Assembly: GCA_040902705.1 (NCBI GenBank)
Contig: JBBDWT010000204.1
Coordinates: forward strand, 1-64,000
DNA: 64,000 bases
Direction of reading: 5' to 3'
From: DATBSK01 sp040902705
Lineage (GTDB): Bacteria > Actinomycetota > Acidimicrobiia > IMCC26256 > PALSA-555
The position numbers and the translations under genes are program-made. The stretch's first letter is position 1. The number at the start of each line of letters is the position of its first letter. Below the pieces are notes generated by a model, which saw nothing but the letters and a program-made list of their open reading frames with translations, was not told where the DNA came from and searched no databases. Shown here piece by piece: positions 25,856-33,822 of this stretch.

Positions 25856-26521
25856 GTGGGGCTCGCCGTCAGCTTCCAGGGCCCGCGGCGCGGCGCCGAC
25901 CGGGCGGTGCTCCTCGCGCCCGGCGCGGGCGCCGACCGACACGCCGCCTCGCTCACCGTCGTCGCGGCTGCGCTCGCCGCGGCGGGGATCCCGTCGCTGC
26001 GTTTCGACTACCCGTACCGCGCGGCCGGGAAGAGGGCGCCCGATCGCCCGCCGGTGCTCGACGCCGCCACCCGCGAGGCCGCCGCGACGCTGGCACGGCG
26101 TACCGACCTCCCGCCCGAGCGGCTCGTGCTCGGCGGGCGGTCCATGGGCGGGCGGTACTGCTCGATGGTCGCGGCCGACCCGGACGATCCGGTGCCGGCG
26201 CTGGGGCTGCTCCTGCTCGGCTACCCGCTGCAGGCCCTGGGCAAGCCCGATCGTCGTCGCGACGACCACTTCGCGCGCATCTCCTGCCCGGTGCTGTTCG
26301 TGAGCGGCACGCGTGACTCCCTGGCACCCCGGACCGCGCTCACCAGCTCGGCGAGGAAGGTCGCCGGACCGGTCACGTTCGAGTGGCTCGACACGGCCGA
26401 CCACGGCTTCCGCCCGCTGAAGCGCACCGGGACCTCGATCGACGAGGTGCTCGCACGAGTTGGTGAGACATCCGTCACATGGGTGCAGAGCCTCGGTCGC
26501 GCCCCGACGAACAGCGCGTGA
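25856..26521 (+). CDS. KANL3/Tex30-like alpha/beta hydrolase
   Basis: 221 aa. LLAPGAGADRHAASL at the oxyanion side, nucleophile elbow GGRSMGGRYCS, acid in VSGTRDSLAP and His in TADHGFRPL complete a Ser-Asp-His triad as in the KANL3/Tex30 hydrolase family. GTG at 25856 comes directly after the peptidase stop with GGAGG upstream, so the two are likely one transcript. Substrate unknown. Confidence 0.8.
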   Translation: MGLAVSFQGPRRGADRAVLLAPGAGADRHAASLTVVAAALAAAGIPSLRFDYPYRAAGKRAPDRPPVLDAATREAAATLARRTDLPPERLVLGGRSMGGRYCSMVAADPDDPVPALGLLLLGYPLQALGKPDRRRDDHFARISCPVLFVSGTRDSLAPRTALTSSARKVAGPVTFEWLDTADHGFRPLKRTGTSIDEVLARVGETSVTWVQSLGRAPTNSA

Positions 26522-26535
26522 ACCTGGCGTGAAAC

Positions 26536-26554
26536 GACCCGAATTGTTCGGGTC
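26536..26554. terminator. Perfect hairpin after the hydrolase gene
   Basis: GACCCGAA, loop TTG, TTCGGGTC begins 14 nt after the stop. There is no T tract, but actinobacterial terminators often lack one. It also lies about 30 nt before the cyclase gene, so an operator role is possible. Confidence 0.45.
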
Positions 26555-26583
26555 GGCGGTGCGCCGCGCGGCACACTGGGTTC

Positions 26584-27102
26584 ATGCGCGTCGACCGCTC
26601 CTTTGCCTTCGTGGATCTCTGTGGCTTCACGCGCTTCACCGACACCCATGGTGACGAAGAGGCGGTGCAGGTGCTGACGCGCTTCCGCGCGGTCGTGCGC
26701 CAGATCGCGTCCGACCACGCGGTGCGGGTGGACAAGTGGCTCGGCGACGGGGCGATGTTCGTGAGCACCGACGACCGCCGGCTGCTGAACGCACTGCTCG
26801 AGCTGATGGGCCGGGCCGACACGACCGACGTCGCCCTGCCGCTGCGCATCGGTGCCTCGAAGGGCCCGGTGATCCTCCTCGAGGGCGACGACTACGTCGG
26901 GAGCGCGGTCAACCTGGCCGCGCGCCTGTGTGCCGCGGCCGAGGCCAACGAGCTCCTCGCGACGAGCCCGCTCGTCGACGCCGTCCCCCGATGGGCCGAT
27001 GTCGTGTCCGTCGGAGCGCTGGCGGTGCCCGGATTCGTGCAACGCATCGACGTCGTACGGGTCGAAGGTGCGGTGCGCGTCACCGCACTCGCCGCCGGCT
27101 GA
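26584..27102 (+). CDS. Stand-alone class III adenylate/guanylate cyclase domain
   Basis: 172 aa, only the catalytic domain. The first metal aspartate is Asp11 in FAFVDLCGFTRFTD and the second Asp55 in DKWLGDGAMF, with the base-recognising Lys51 beside it. GDDYVGSAVNLAARL supplies the other specificity acid and the transition-state Asn and Arg. All residues needed for cAMP synthesis appear present, so an active homodimer is expected. There is no sensor or membrane domain. A weak CACACT box lies 6 nt before the ATG. Confidence 0.8.
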   Translation: MRVDRSFAFVDLCGFTRFTDTHGDEEAVQVLTRFRAVVRQIASDHAVRVDKWLGDGAMFVSTDDRRLLNALLELMGRADTTDVALPLRIGASKGPVILLEGDDYVGSAVNLAARLCAAAEANELLATSPLVDAVPRWADVVSVGALAVPGFVQRIDVVRVEGAVRVTALAAG

Positions 27103-27134
27103 CCGACCGACGCGGCTCGGCGCGAGCCGGCCGG

Positions 27135-27140
27135 TAGCCT
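27135..27140 (+). promoter_or_regulatory. Leaderless -10 box (TAGCCT) for crotonase 1
   Basis: TAGCCT with 7 nt to the GTG at 27148. Confidence 0.5.
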
Positions 27141-27147
27141 GCGCGCC

Positions 27148-27978
27148 GTGCCGGAGTACCAGACGATCCGCATCGAGGTCGAGGGCCCGATCGGGCGCCT
27201 CACCCTGAACCGGCCCGAGAAGCTCAACTCGTTCACCGTCGAGATGTGGCGCGAGCTGCGTGAGCTGGGGGCGGCCCTGCTCGCCGACCCCGGCGACCTG
27301 CGCGCGCTGGTCGTCATCGGCGAGGGCCGGGCGTTCTCGAGCGGCATCGACACGAGCGTCTTCACCAGCGGCCAGGGCGCCGGCGACCTCGCGGCCGACG
27401 GCGCGGCGCGGCGTCACGACGACCCGGTCGTGGCTGCGATCCTCGACACCCAGGACGCATACACGTGGCTCGAAGAGGTGCCGTTCGTGACCATCGCCGC
27501 GGTCCGCGGGTACGCGCTCGGCGCCGGCCTGCAGCTCGCGCTCGCCTGCGATCTCCGGGTCGTCGCGCGTGGCACCAAGCTCGGCCTGCTCGAGTTCAAG
27601 TACGGGATCATCCCCGACCTCGGCGGCACGCAGCGGCTGCCGCGGCTGGTCGGCCCGGCGCGTGCGAAGGAGATGATCTTCACGGCCGCGCAGATCGATG
27701 CGGACGAAGCCGAGCGCATCGGCCTCGCGGAGCACGTCGTCTCCGACGAAGAGCTCGAGGAGACGGCCGACGAGCTCGCGGAGCTGATCGCGGCGCAGCC
27801 TCCGCTCGCGTTGCGCGCGGCCAAGCGCGCGGTGAACGCGGCGATGTCGGGCATGAGCACGCGCGATGGCCTCGTCGTCGAAGCCGAGGGCCAGGCGATG
27901 TGCCTCGGTTCCGACGACATGCGCGAGGCGATCACCGCGTTCATCGAGCAGCGCGCGCCGCAGTATCGCGGCCGGTAA
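27148..27978 (+). CDS. Enoyl-CoA hydratase/isomerase family protein (crotonase 1)
   Basis: 276 aa crotonase fold. The oxyanion segments are GRAFSSGIDTS and YALGAGLQLALACD, and LEFKYGIIPDLGGTQRLPRLVG follows. Of the two catalytic glutamates of true hydratases, the second is present (LEFK), but the first position is Gln (GLQLALACD). That suggests an isomerase or other crotonase chemistry and not simple hydration. A loop insertion around 70-95 (GQGAGDLAADGAARRHDD) is also unusual. GTG start set by the -10 box. Confidence 0.82.
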   Translation: MPEYQTIRIEVEGPIGRLTLNRPEKLNSFTVEMWRELRELGAALLADPGDLRALVVIGEGRAFSSGIDTSVFTSGQGAGDLAADGAARRHDDPVVAAILDTQDAYTWLEEVPFVTIAAVRGYALGAGLQLALACDLRVVARGTKLGLLEFKYGIIPDLGGTQRLPRLVGPARAKEMIFTAAQIDADEAERIGLAEHVVSDEELEETADELAELIAAQPPLALRAAKRAVNAAMSGMSTRDGLVVEAEGQAMCLGSDDMREAITAFIEQRAPQYRGR

Positions 27979-28001
27979 CCAAAGCCTCGGACGGTCTGTC
28001 G

Positions 28002-28007
28002 TACCCT
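28002..28007 (+). promoter_or_regulatory. Leaderless -10 box (TACCCT) for murA
   Basis: TACCCT with 6 nt to the ATG at 28014. Confidence 0.5.
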
Positions 28008-28013
28008 GGTCCG

Positions 28014-29276
28014 ATGGATCGGTACGTCGTGCGCTCCGGAGCGCCCCTGTGCGGCACGGTGCGCGTCTCCGGCATGACGAAGAACGCCGGCCTGAAGCAG
28101 ATGGCTGCGGCGTTGCTCGCGCCAGGCGTGAGCGTCATCCGCAACGTCACGCCGGTCGACGATCTCGAGACCATGATCGAGCTCCTCCGCGCGATCGGCG
28201 CCGACGTCACCTGGGCGGCCGCGGACGCACTGGCGATCGACGTCCCCGAGCGACTGACCGCCGAAGCGCCCTACGAGCTCGTCAGTCGCATGCGCGCGTC
28301 GATCAACGTGCTCGGCCCGTTGCTCGCCCGTACGGGCAAGGCGCGCGTCGCCATGCCGGGTGGCGACAACATCGGCAGTCGCAAGCTCGACATGCACTTC
28401 GGTGCCCTCGAACTGATGGGCGCGGAGCTCGCCGTCGTGCACGGCTTCATCGATGCCAGGTGCAACGCGCTGTGTGGCGCGCGCGTCGTGCTCGAGTTCC
28501 CGAGTGTCGGTGCCACCGAGACGGTGCTCACGGCAGCAGTGCTCGCCAAGGGCCAGACCGTCATCGAGAACGCCGCTCGGGAACCCGAGGTGCGCGACCT
28601 CGCGGCCTTCCTCACCAAGATGGGCGCGCGGATCGAGGGTGCCGGCACCTCCACGATCGAGATCGAGGGCGTCGACGAGCTCGCGCCGGTCGAGCACACG
28701 ATCATCGGCGACCGCATCGAGGCAGGCACACTGCTGTTCGCGTGCGTCGCCGCGGGCGGTGACATCACGGTGGAGGGCATCGGCATCGAGCCGCTCGAGA
28801 TGATCGCCCGCAAGCTCGGCGAGATGGGTGCCGAGGTCTCGCCGACGCCCGACGGCGTCCGCGTGCGCCGTGAGCGCGTGCTGGCCGCGGTCGACGTCCA
28901 GACGCTTCCGTTCCCGGGCTTCGCGACCGACTTCATGCCTCTCGCGGTCGCGGCGCTCACGACTGCCGAAGGCACGGCGATCGTCACCGAGAACATCTTC
29001 GACAACCGGTTCGCGTTCGTCGACGAGCTCAACCGCATGGGTGCCGACATCCGAACCGAAGGTCGGCATGCCGTCGTGCGTGGCGTCTCGCGGCTCTCCG
29101 GCGCGCCGGTGCGCGCCCACGACGTCCGCGCCGGTGCCGCGCTGGTGCTGGCCGGGCTCGCGGCCGACGGCGAGACCACGGTCCTCGATCCCCACCACGT
29201 CGAGCGGGGCTATCCCGACCTGCCCGCCAAGCTTCAGGCGCTGGGCGCCGACGTCACCCGCATCGCCGCGACCTGA
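28014..29276 (+). CDS. murA: UDP-N-acetylglucosamine 1-carboxyvinyltransferase, aspartate type
   Basis: 420 aa, first committed step of peptidoglycan synthesis: transfer of enolpyruvate from PEP to UDP-GlcNAc in the cytosol. Lys23 and Asn24 (SGMTKNAGL) match the conserved Lys-Asn pair. The active-site loop reads MPGGDNIGSRKLDMH, so Asp118 replaces the usual cysteine (Cys115 in E. coli), as in mycobacteria and chlamydiae. FATDFMPLAVAALTTAEGTAIVTENIFDNRF is the expected C-terminal signature. The Asp variant cannot be alkylated by fosfomycin. Confidence 0.95.
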   Translation: MDRYVVRSGAPLCGTVRVSGMTKNAGLKQMAAALLAPGVSVIRNVTPVDDLETMIELLRAIGADVTWAAADALAIDVPERLTAEAPYELVSRMRASINVLGPLLARTGKARVAMPGGDNIGSRKLDMHFGALELMGAELAVVHGFIDARCNALCGARVVLEFPSVGATETVLTAAVLAKGQTVIENAAREPEVRDLAAFLTKMGARIEGAGTSTIEIEGVDELAPVEHTIIGDRIEAGTLLFACVAAGGDITVEGIGIEPLEMIARKLGEMGAEVSPTPDGVRVRRERVLAAVDVQTLPFPGFATDFMPLAVAALTTAEGTAIVTENIFDNRFAFVDELNRMGADIRTEGRHAVVRGVSRLSGAPVRAHDVRAGAALVLAGLAADGETTVLDPHHVERGYPDLPAKLQALGADVTRIAAT

Positions 29277-29385
29277 GGCCCGGCCCCACGAGGGCTGGGG
29301 AGCGGAGCCGGGGAAGCATCCCCTGCGATACTGGGTTGTACGGGTTCAAGCACTCGACCAGCGAGCACCCCACCAGGGAGCCATC

Positions 29386-29652
29386 GTGACCGCAACGGCC
29401 AGCACCGAAGCCGACGTCCTCACCGCGATCGAAGCCATCCGCCCGGCGCTCCAGGCCGACGGTGGCGACATCGTGTTCAAGGAGATCGACGGTGACTCCG
29501 TCGTCCACGTCGAGCTCGTCGGTGCCTGCGGCACGTGCCCCGTGTCCACGATGACGCTGAAGGCGGGTGTCGAGCGCATCATCCGCGACCGCGTGCCCGA
29601 GATCATGGCCGTCGTCGCCGACAACATCGATACCGACGCCGAAGTCGTCTGA
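29386..29652 (+). CDS. NifU-like C-terminal domain protein (iron-sulfur scaffold/carrier)
   Basis: 88 aa, a free-standing Nfu domain. LQADGGDIVFKEIDGDSVVHVELVGACGTCPVSTMTLK carries the CxxC that binds a 4Fe-4S cluster between two subunits. It is expected to deliver clusters to target enzymes. GTG at 29386 with AGGGAG upstream; meaB follows 19 nt later. Confidence 0.9.
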   Translation: MTATASTEADVLTAIEAIRPALQADGGDIVFKEIDGDSVVHVELVGACGTCPVSTMTLKAGVERIIRDRVPEIMAVVADNIDTDAEVV

Positions 29653-29671
29653 GCGACCTCGGGCGAGCATC

Positions 29672-30628
29672 ATGTCCACGCGCGCCGTCGATGAGGTCGA
29701 CGCGCTCGTCGACCGTGCCCTCGACGGTGACCGCGGCGCAGCCGCGCGCCTGATCTCACTGGTCGAGACCGGTGGTCGTGACGCCACGACCGCGGTCGCG
29801 CGGCTCTACCGCCACACCGGCGACGCGTACACGGTCGGGATCACCGGTGCTCCCGGGTCCGGGAAGTCCACGCTCACGGATCGACTCATCGGGTGCTTCC
29901 GACGTGACGGCGCCGAGGTCGGCGTCCTCGCCATCGATCCGACGAGCCCCTTCACCGGTGGCGCGATCCTCGGAGACCGCGTGCGCATGCAGGACCATGC
30001 CACCGACCCGGGCGTGTTCATCCGGTCGATGGCGACGCGTGGTCACCTCGGAGGGCTCGCCCTCGCGACGCCACAGGCCGTCCGCATCCTCGACGCGGTC
30101 GGCAAGCCGTGGGTGCTGGTCGAGACCGTCGGTGTCGGGCAGGTCGAGGTCGAGATCGCGGGATCGGCCGACACGACCGTCGTCGTCGTGAACCCCGGCT
30201 GGGGTGACGGGGTACAGGCGAACAAGGCCGGCCTGCTCGAGATCGCCGACGTGTTCGTCATCAACAAGGCGGATCGAACGGGCGTTCACGACACGCGGCG
30301 TGACCTCGCCCAGATGCTCGAGCTGTCGGCGCCGCGGTCATGGACGCCGCCGATCGTCGAGACCATCGCAACCGACGGCACGGGGATCGACGCGCTCCAC
30401 GATGCGATCGTCGACCACCGCGCGTCCCTCGAGGCCAGCGGCGAGCTCGCGGACCGGCGGAGTGCGCGCCTGCGCAGCGAGATCCGCGGGATCGTCGACG
30501 CGCGCATCGCGCAGCGGGCCGACGTGATCTGCGACGGACCCGCGTTCGAGGCGCTCGTCGATCGAGTCGAGCGCCGCGAGGTGGACCCCTACGGTGCGGC
30601 TGAGGAGTTACTACCCTCCGAGACGTGA
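29672..30628 (+). CDS. meaB: MeaB-type GTPase chaperone of an acyl-CoA mutase
   Basis: 318 aa SIMIBI GTPase that protects and reloads B12-dependent acyl-CoA mutases. P-loop GAPGSGKST, VLAIDPTSPFTGGAILGDRVRM, Walker B VETVGVGQVEVEIAG and the base motif NKAD are present. The family N-terminal helical arm is short. Its natural partner here would be the isobutyryl-CoA-type mutase 10 kb upstream, although another mutase elsewhere in the genome is possible. It overlaps the next gene as GTGA. Confidence 0.93.
   Translation: MSTRAVDEVDALVDRALDGDRGAAARLISLVETGGRDATTAVARLYRHTGDAYTVGITGAPGSGKSTLTDRLIGCFRRDGAEVGVLAIDPTSPFTGGAILGDRVRMQDHATDPGVFIRSMATRGHLGGLALATPQAVRILDAVGKPWVLVETVGVGQVEVEIAGSADTTVVVVNPGWGDGVQANKAGLLEIADVFVINKADRTGVHDTRRDLAQMLELSAPRSWTPPIVETIATDGTGIDALHDAIVDHRASLEASGELADRRSARLRSEIRGIVDARIAQRADVICDGPAFEALVDRVERREVDPYGAAEELLPSET
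30612..30617 (+). promoter_or_regulatory. Leaderless -10 box (TACCCT) inside the meaB 3' end
   Basis: TACCCT with 7 nt to the GTG at 30625, so crotonase 2 may have its own start as well as coupling to meaB. Confidence 0.4.
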
Positions 30629-31404
30629 CCGAACCGCTCGTCCTCTCGGAGCGCCGAAGCGACGGCGTGGCGCTCGTCCGGCTGAACCGGCCTCCGCTCA
30701 ACCCCCTGTCCTCGGCCCTGCTGCAGGAGCTCGCCGAGGTCGCGCGTGAGCTCGCCATCGACCGCGACCTGCACGCGGTGGTGGTCGGCGGATCGGAGAA
30801 GGCCTTCGCCGCGGGCGCAGACATCGAGGAGTTCGGCGATTCCTCTGATGCCCGTCGCATCGGTGGCCTCTTCCGCAGCGCGTTCGACTCGCTCGCGGCG
30901 ATCCCGCGTCCGGTCATCGCCGCGATCCGAGGGTTCGCGCTCGGTGGTGGTCTCGAGCTCGCCCTGGCGTGCGACCTGCGGGTCGCCGCGGACTCGGCGC
31001 GTCTGGGACAGCCCGAGATCCTGCTCGGCATCATCCCGGGTGCCGGTGCGACGCAGCGGCTCCCACGTCTCGTCGGACCCGCGCGGGCGAAGGAGCTGAT
31101 CTGGTCGGGGCGGCAGGTGCGAGCCGACGAGGCGCTCGCGATCGGCCTCGTCGATCGCACCGTGCCGGCGGGCGAGGTCGAGCGCAACGCTTTGGAATGG
31201 GCGGGATCGTTCGCAACGGGAGCGGTCGCGGCGATGGGCCTGGCCAAGCGCGCGATCGACGCCGGGCTCGACGGGTCCCTCCCGGACGGTCTCGACCTCG
31301 AGGGCGACGCGTTCGCCGAGGTCTTCGACACCGAGGATGCCGTGACGGGCGTGCGGTCGTTCCTCGAGCACGGACCCGGGAAGGCGACCTTCTCCGGTCG
31401 CTGA
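30625..31404 (+). CDS. Enoyl-CoA hydratase (crotonase 2)
   Basis: 259 aa. Both catalytic glutamates of enoyl-CoA hydratases are in place: FALGGGLELALACD and GQPEILLGIIPGAGATQRL. The oxyanion loop is EKAFAAGADIEEF. It hydrates a 2-enoyl-CoA in fatty-acid or branched-chain breakdown. Translationally coupled to meaB, which links it to acyl-CoA metabolism. Confidence 0.9.
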   Translation: MTEPLVLSERRSDGVALVRLNRPPLNPLSSALLQELAEVARELAIDRDLHAVVVGGSEKAFAAGADIEEFGDSSDARRIGGLFRSAFDSLAAIPRPVIAAIRGFALGGGLELALACDLRVAADSARLGQPEILLGIIPGAGATQRLPRLVGPARAKELIWSGRQVRADEALAIGLVDRTVPAGEVERNALEWAGSFATGAVAAMGLAKRAIDAGLDGSLPDGLDLEGDAFAEVFDTEDAVTGVRSFLEHGPGKATFSGR

Positions 31405-31419
31405 GGTCGTGCCGCGCGG

Positions 31420-32370
31420 TCAGGCGCCGCCGCGCAGGGTGCGCGCGGCGTCGTGGGGATCGACCGTGTTGACGAGTATCGCCGTGCCCATCTCGAAGCC
31501 GGCCACGACGCCCACGCGCGGCACGATGCCGATCCACCAGTGGTACCCGACCTCCTCGAGCGCGGGGCCGCTGTTCAGCACGACGTTGTAGGGCACGCGG
31601 CTCTCCGCCGAGTCGAGCGCTCGGGCCAGCCGAGCGAGCACGTCACGCAGCACGATCGCCGTGCCGAGCACCTGGCCGTCGGTCGCGTCCTCGAAGCGGG
31701 CGCCGGCGCCGAGCACTGCGAGCCGAGTCTCGTACGGCGCGGCCGCGCCGGTGGGGCACCAGGCGCTCACCTCGTCGCCGACGATCACGCCCTGGTCGCA
31801 CGCGAGGGCATCCTCCCGGTCACCGACGACCGGGTCGGATCCGAGCGCCGCGAACCGCTCGACCGCGACCGTCACCGCGGGCGGCACGAAGTCGAGCGCG
31901 AGCACCTGCGCGTGCGGGTGCTCGATCGACGCGCCAGCGGGGCGGCCCTCGTTGATCAGGATCTGCGAGTAGGCGCGACCGGTGGCGGCGTGCGCGCGTG
32001 CGCGCTCGCGCAGCATCGTCAGCACGTCGACCGCTTGGTCGTCGTCGAGGTCCCCGAACGTCGCGTCGTGCGCGGGGGAGAGGATGACGACCTCGTGCGC
32101 ACCGGTCGCCCCCGGCCCGGGCGCATCGCCTCCGACGATCGGGTAGAGGTTCGGCACCACGCGGACCCGCCATCCGGGTGTGTCCGCATCTCCGGGGCCC
32201 GATCGTGCGACCTCCGGTGGTGTCTGGTGCTCGTGTCCGGGGCAGAACGGGCAGTCCGAGGTCGGTCGAGCGCGCGAGACCACCTCGGCGTTGGTCCGAG
32301 GGCGCGCGGCACGACCCGGCGCGAGGAGCACGAGGCGGCCGGTGAGCAGGTCGTGGCGGAGCTCGGACAC
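31420..32370 (-). CDS. galT: Galactose-1-phosphate uridylyltransferase-like protein
   Basis: 316 aa, two HIT-type halves. Zinc site begins CPFCPGHE, and the nucleophile is the His-Pro-His of ASIEHPHAQVLALDF. NLYPIVGG and YHWWIGIVPRV are further family segments. It moves UMP between UDP-glucose and a hexose-1-phosphate. Some actinobacterial relatives prefer other sugar phosphates or act as phosphorylases. GTG at 32370; TAGCCT lies 6 nt upstream. Confidence 0.85.
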   Translation of the reverse strand: MSELRHDLLTGRLVLLAPGRAARPRTNAEVVSRARPTSDCPFCPGHEHQTPPEVARSGPGDADTPGWRVRVVPNLYPIVGGDAPGPGATGAHEVVILSPAHDATFGDLDDDQAVDVLTMLRERARAHAATGRAYSQILINEGRPAGASIEHPHAQVLALDFVPPAVTVAVERFAALGSDPVVGDREDALACDQGVIVGDEVSAWCPTGAAAPYETRLAVLGAGARFEDATDGQVLGTAIVLRDVLARLARALDSAESRVPYNVVLNSGPALEEVGYHWWIGIVPRVGVVAGFEMGTAILVNTVDPHDAARTLRGGA

Positions 32371-32376
32371 GCCGTC

Positions 32377-32420
32377 AGGCTAGGAGGAGTGCGAACGGAA
32401 AAACGTGTCTCGCGTAGCCT
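32377..32420. promoter_or_regulatory. Mirror-image divergent -10 boxes for galT and lpdA
   Basis: Minus-strand TAGCCT (32382-32377) and plus-strand TAGCCT (32415-32420), each exactly 6 nt before its start codon. The 56-nt divergent space is thus symmetrical. Confidence 0.5.
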
Positions 32421-32426
32421 GGAGCG

Positions 32427-33788
32427 ATGCCGACGACGCGACTGGTGATCCTGGGGGCCGGTCCTGCCGGGAACACGTGCGCGACGGTCGCGGCCCAGCT
32501 GGGCGCGGAGGTCACCCTCGTCGAGCGCGAGGTCGTCGGTGGCGCGGCGCACCTGTGGGACTGCATCCCGTCGAAGGCCCTGATCGCGACCGGCGGCGAG
32601 CTGGCGGAGCTCGGCCGTTCTGCAGCGATGGGCATCAAGGCAGCCGGCCAGCTCGACGTCGACGCCCTCAGGCAGCGGATCGCCTCGATCGAGGGGCACC
32701 TGCGCACCTCGACGGAGCAGCTGCTCGTGTCCCAGGGCGTGTCCGTGGTGATGGGTACCGGCCGACTCGTCGACCCGCACACGGTGCTCGTCGAGGGGTC
32801 GCACGGGGAGGAGCGCCTCTCCGCCGACTACATCGTGGTCGCGACGGGCTCGCGACCCCGCGTGCCCGACTTCGCGCCGGTCGACGGTGAGCGAGTCCTG
32901 ACGACCCGCGACTGCTATCCGCCGTCGGAGGTCCCCGAGCACGTGATCGTGATCGGGTCGGGCGTCACCGGCGTCGAGTTCACCCACCTGTTCGACTCGC
33001 TCGGGTCGAAGGTCTCGCTGCTCGTCTCGCGCCAGCAGGTGCTGCCGATCAAGGACGCCGAGGTCGCGGCGGCGCTGGAGGAGGCGTTCCTCGAGCGCGG
33101 CGTCACCCTGCTGAAGGGCGCGCGTGCCGACGCCATCCGGCGCGACGGCGACCGGGTGTTCGTGCACTGCGAGGACGGCCGCGAGCTCGAGGGGAGCCAC
33201 GCCGTGCTCGCGGTGGGATCGGTGCCGAACACCGACGGGCTCGGTCTCGAGGAGATCGGCGTCGACGTCGACGAGCACGGGTATGTGGGCGTGAACCACA
33301 ACTGCCTGTCGAACCTCACGCACATCTATGCGATCGGCGACATCTCGGGAAACCTGCCGCTGTCGTCGGTCGCGGCGATGCAGGGTCGCAAGATCGCCGA
33401 GCACCTCATGGGCATGCACAACCGCCCGCATCGCAACCTCGACTACGGCAAGGCTGCGTCCGCGGTGTTCACCGAGCCCGAGATCGCCGACGTCGGGCTC
33501 GCCGAGGCCGAGGCGTTCTCGTCGGGCCGCAAGATCCGCGTCACCAAGGTGCCGTTCAGCGCGAACGCGAAGGCACTCATCAAGGGCGACCCGCGGGGGT
33601 TCGTCAAGATCGTGTCGGATCCCGCGACCGGCGTCGTGCTCGGGGGCTCCATCGTCGGTGGCAACGCCGCGGAGCTCATCGGCATCCTCGCGGTGGCGGT
33701 CACGAACGGCCTGAAGGTCGTCGACATCGTCGACTCGCTGCTCGTGCACCCCACGCTCAGCGAGTCGCTTGCCGACGCCGCCTCTTGA
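32427..33788 (+). CDS. lpdA: LpdA-type NAD(P)H:quinone reductase-like flavoprotein
   Basis: 453 aa two-dinucleotide-binding flavoprotein: FAD loop ILGAGPAGNTCA (8-19), NAD(P) loop VIGSGVTGVEF and dimer domain. It resembles dihydrolipoamide dehydrogenase, but the redox disulfide is incomplete. The segment reads GGAAHLWDCIPSK, so the first cysteine is Ala41 while Cys46 remains. This is the arrangement of mycobacterial LpdA (Rv3303c), a quinone reductase without lipoamide activity. The C-terminal HPTLSE His and Glu are retained. ATG at 32427. Confidence 0.85.
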   Translation: MPTTRLVILGAGPAGNTCATVAAQLGAEVTLVEREVVGGAAHLWDCIPSKALIATGGELAELGRSAAMGIKAAGQLDVDALRQRIASIEGHLRTSTEQLLVSQGVSVVMGTGRLVDPHTVLVEGSHGEERLSADYIVVATGSRPRVPDFAPVDGERVLTTRDCYPPSEVPEHVIVIGSGVTGVEFTHLFDSLGSKVSLLVSRQQVLPIKDAEVAAALEEAFLERGVTLLKGARADAIRRDGDRVFVHCEDGRELEGSHAVLAVGSVPNTDGLGLEEIGVDVDEHGYVGVNHNCLSNLTHIYAIGDISGNLPLSSVAAMQGRKIAEHLMGMHNRPHRNLDYGKAASAVFTEPEIADVGLAEAEAFSSGRKIRVTKVPFSANAKALIKGDPRGFVKIVSDPATGVVLGGSIVGGNAAELIGILAVAVTNGLKVVDIVDSLLVHPTLSESLADAAS

Positions 33789-33822
33789 CGCCACGCGTGA
33801 TGCGATGGGGCGCTACTGGTGG

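Noticed and set aside
29280..29385. Possible tRNA or small RNA before the NifU-like gene, suggested by GGGTTCAAGC
   Set aside because: No acceptor or anticodon stems could be folded around it.
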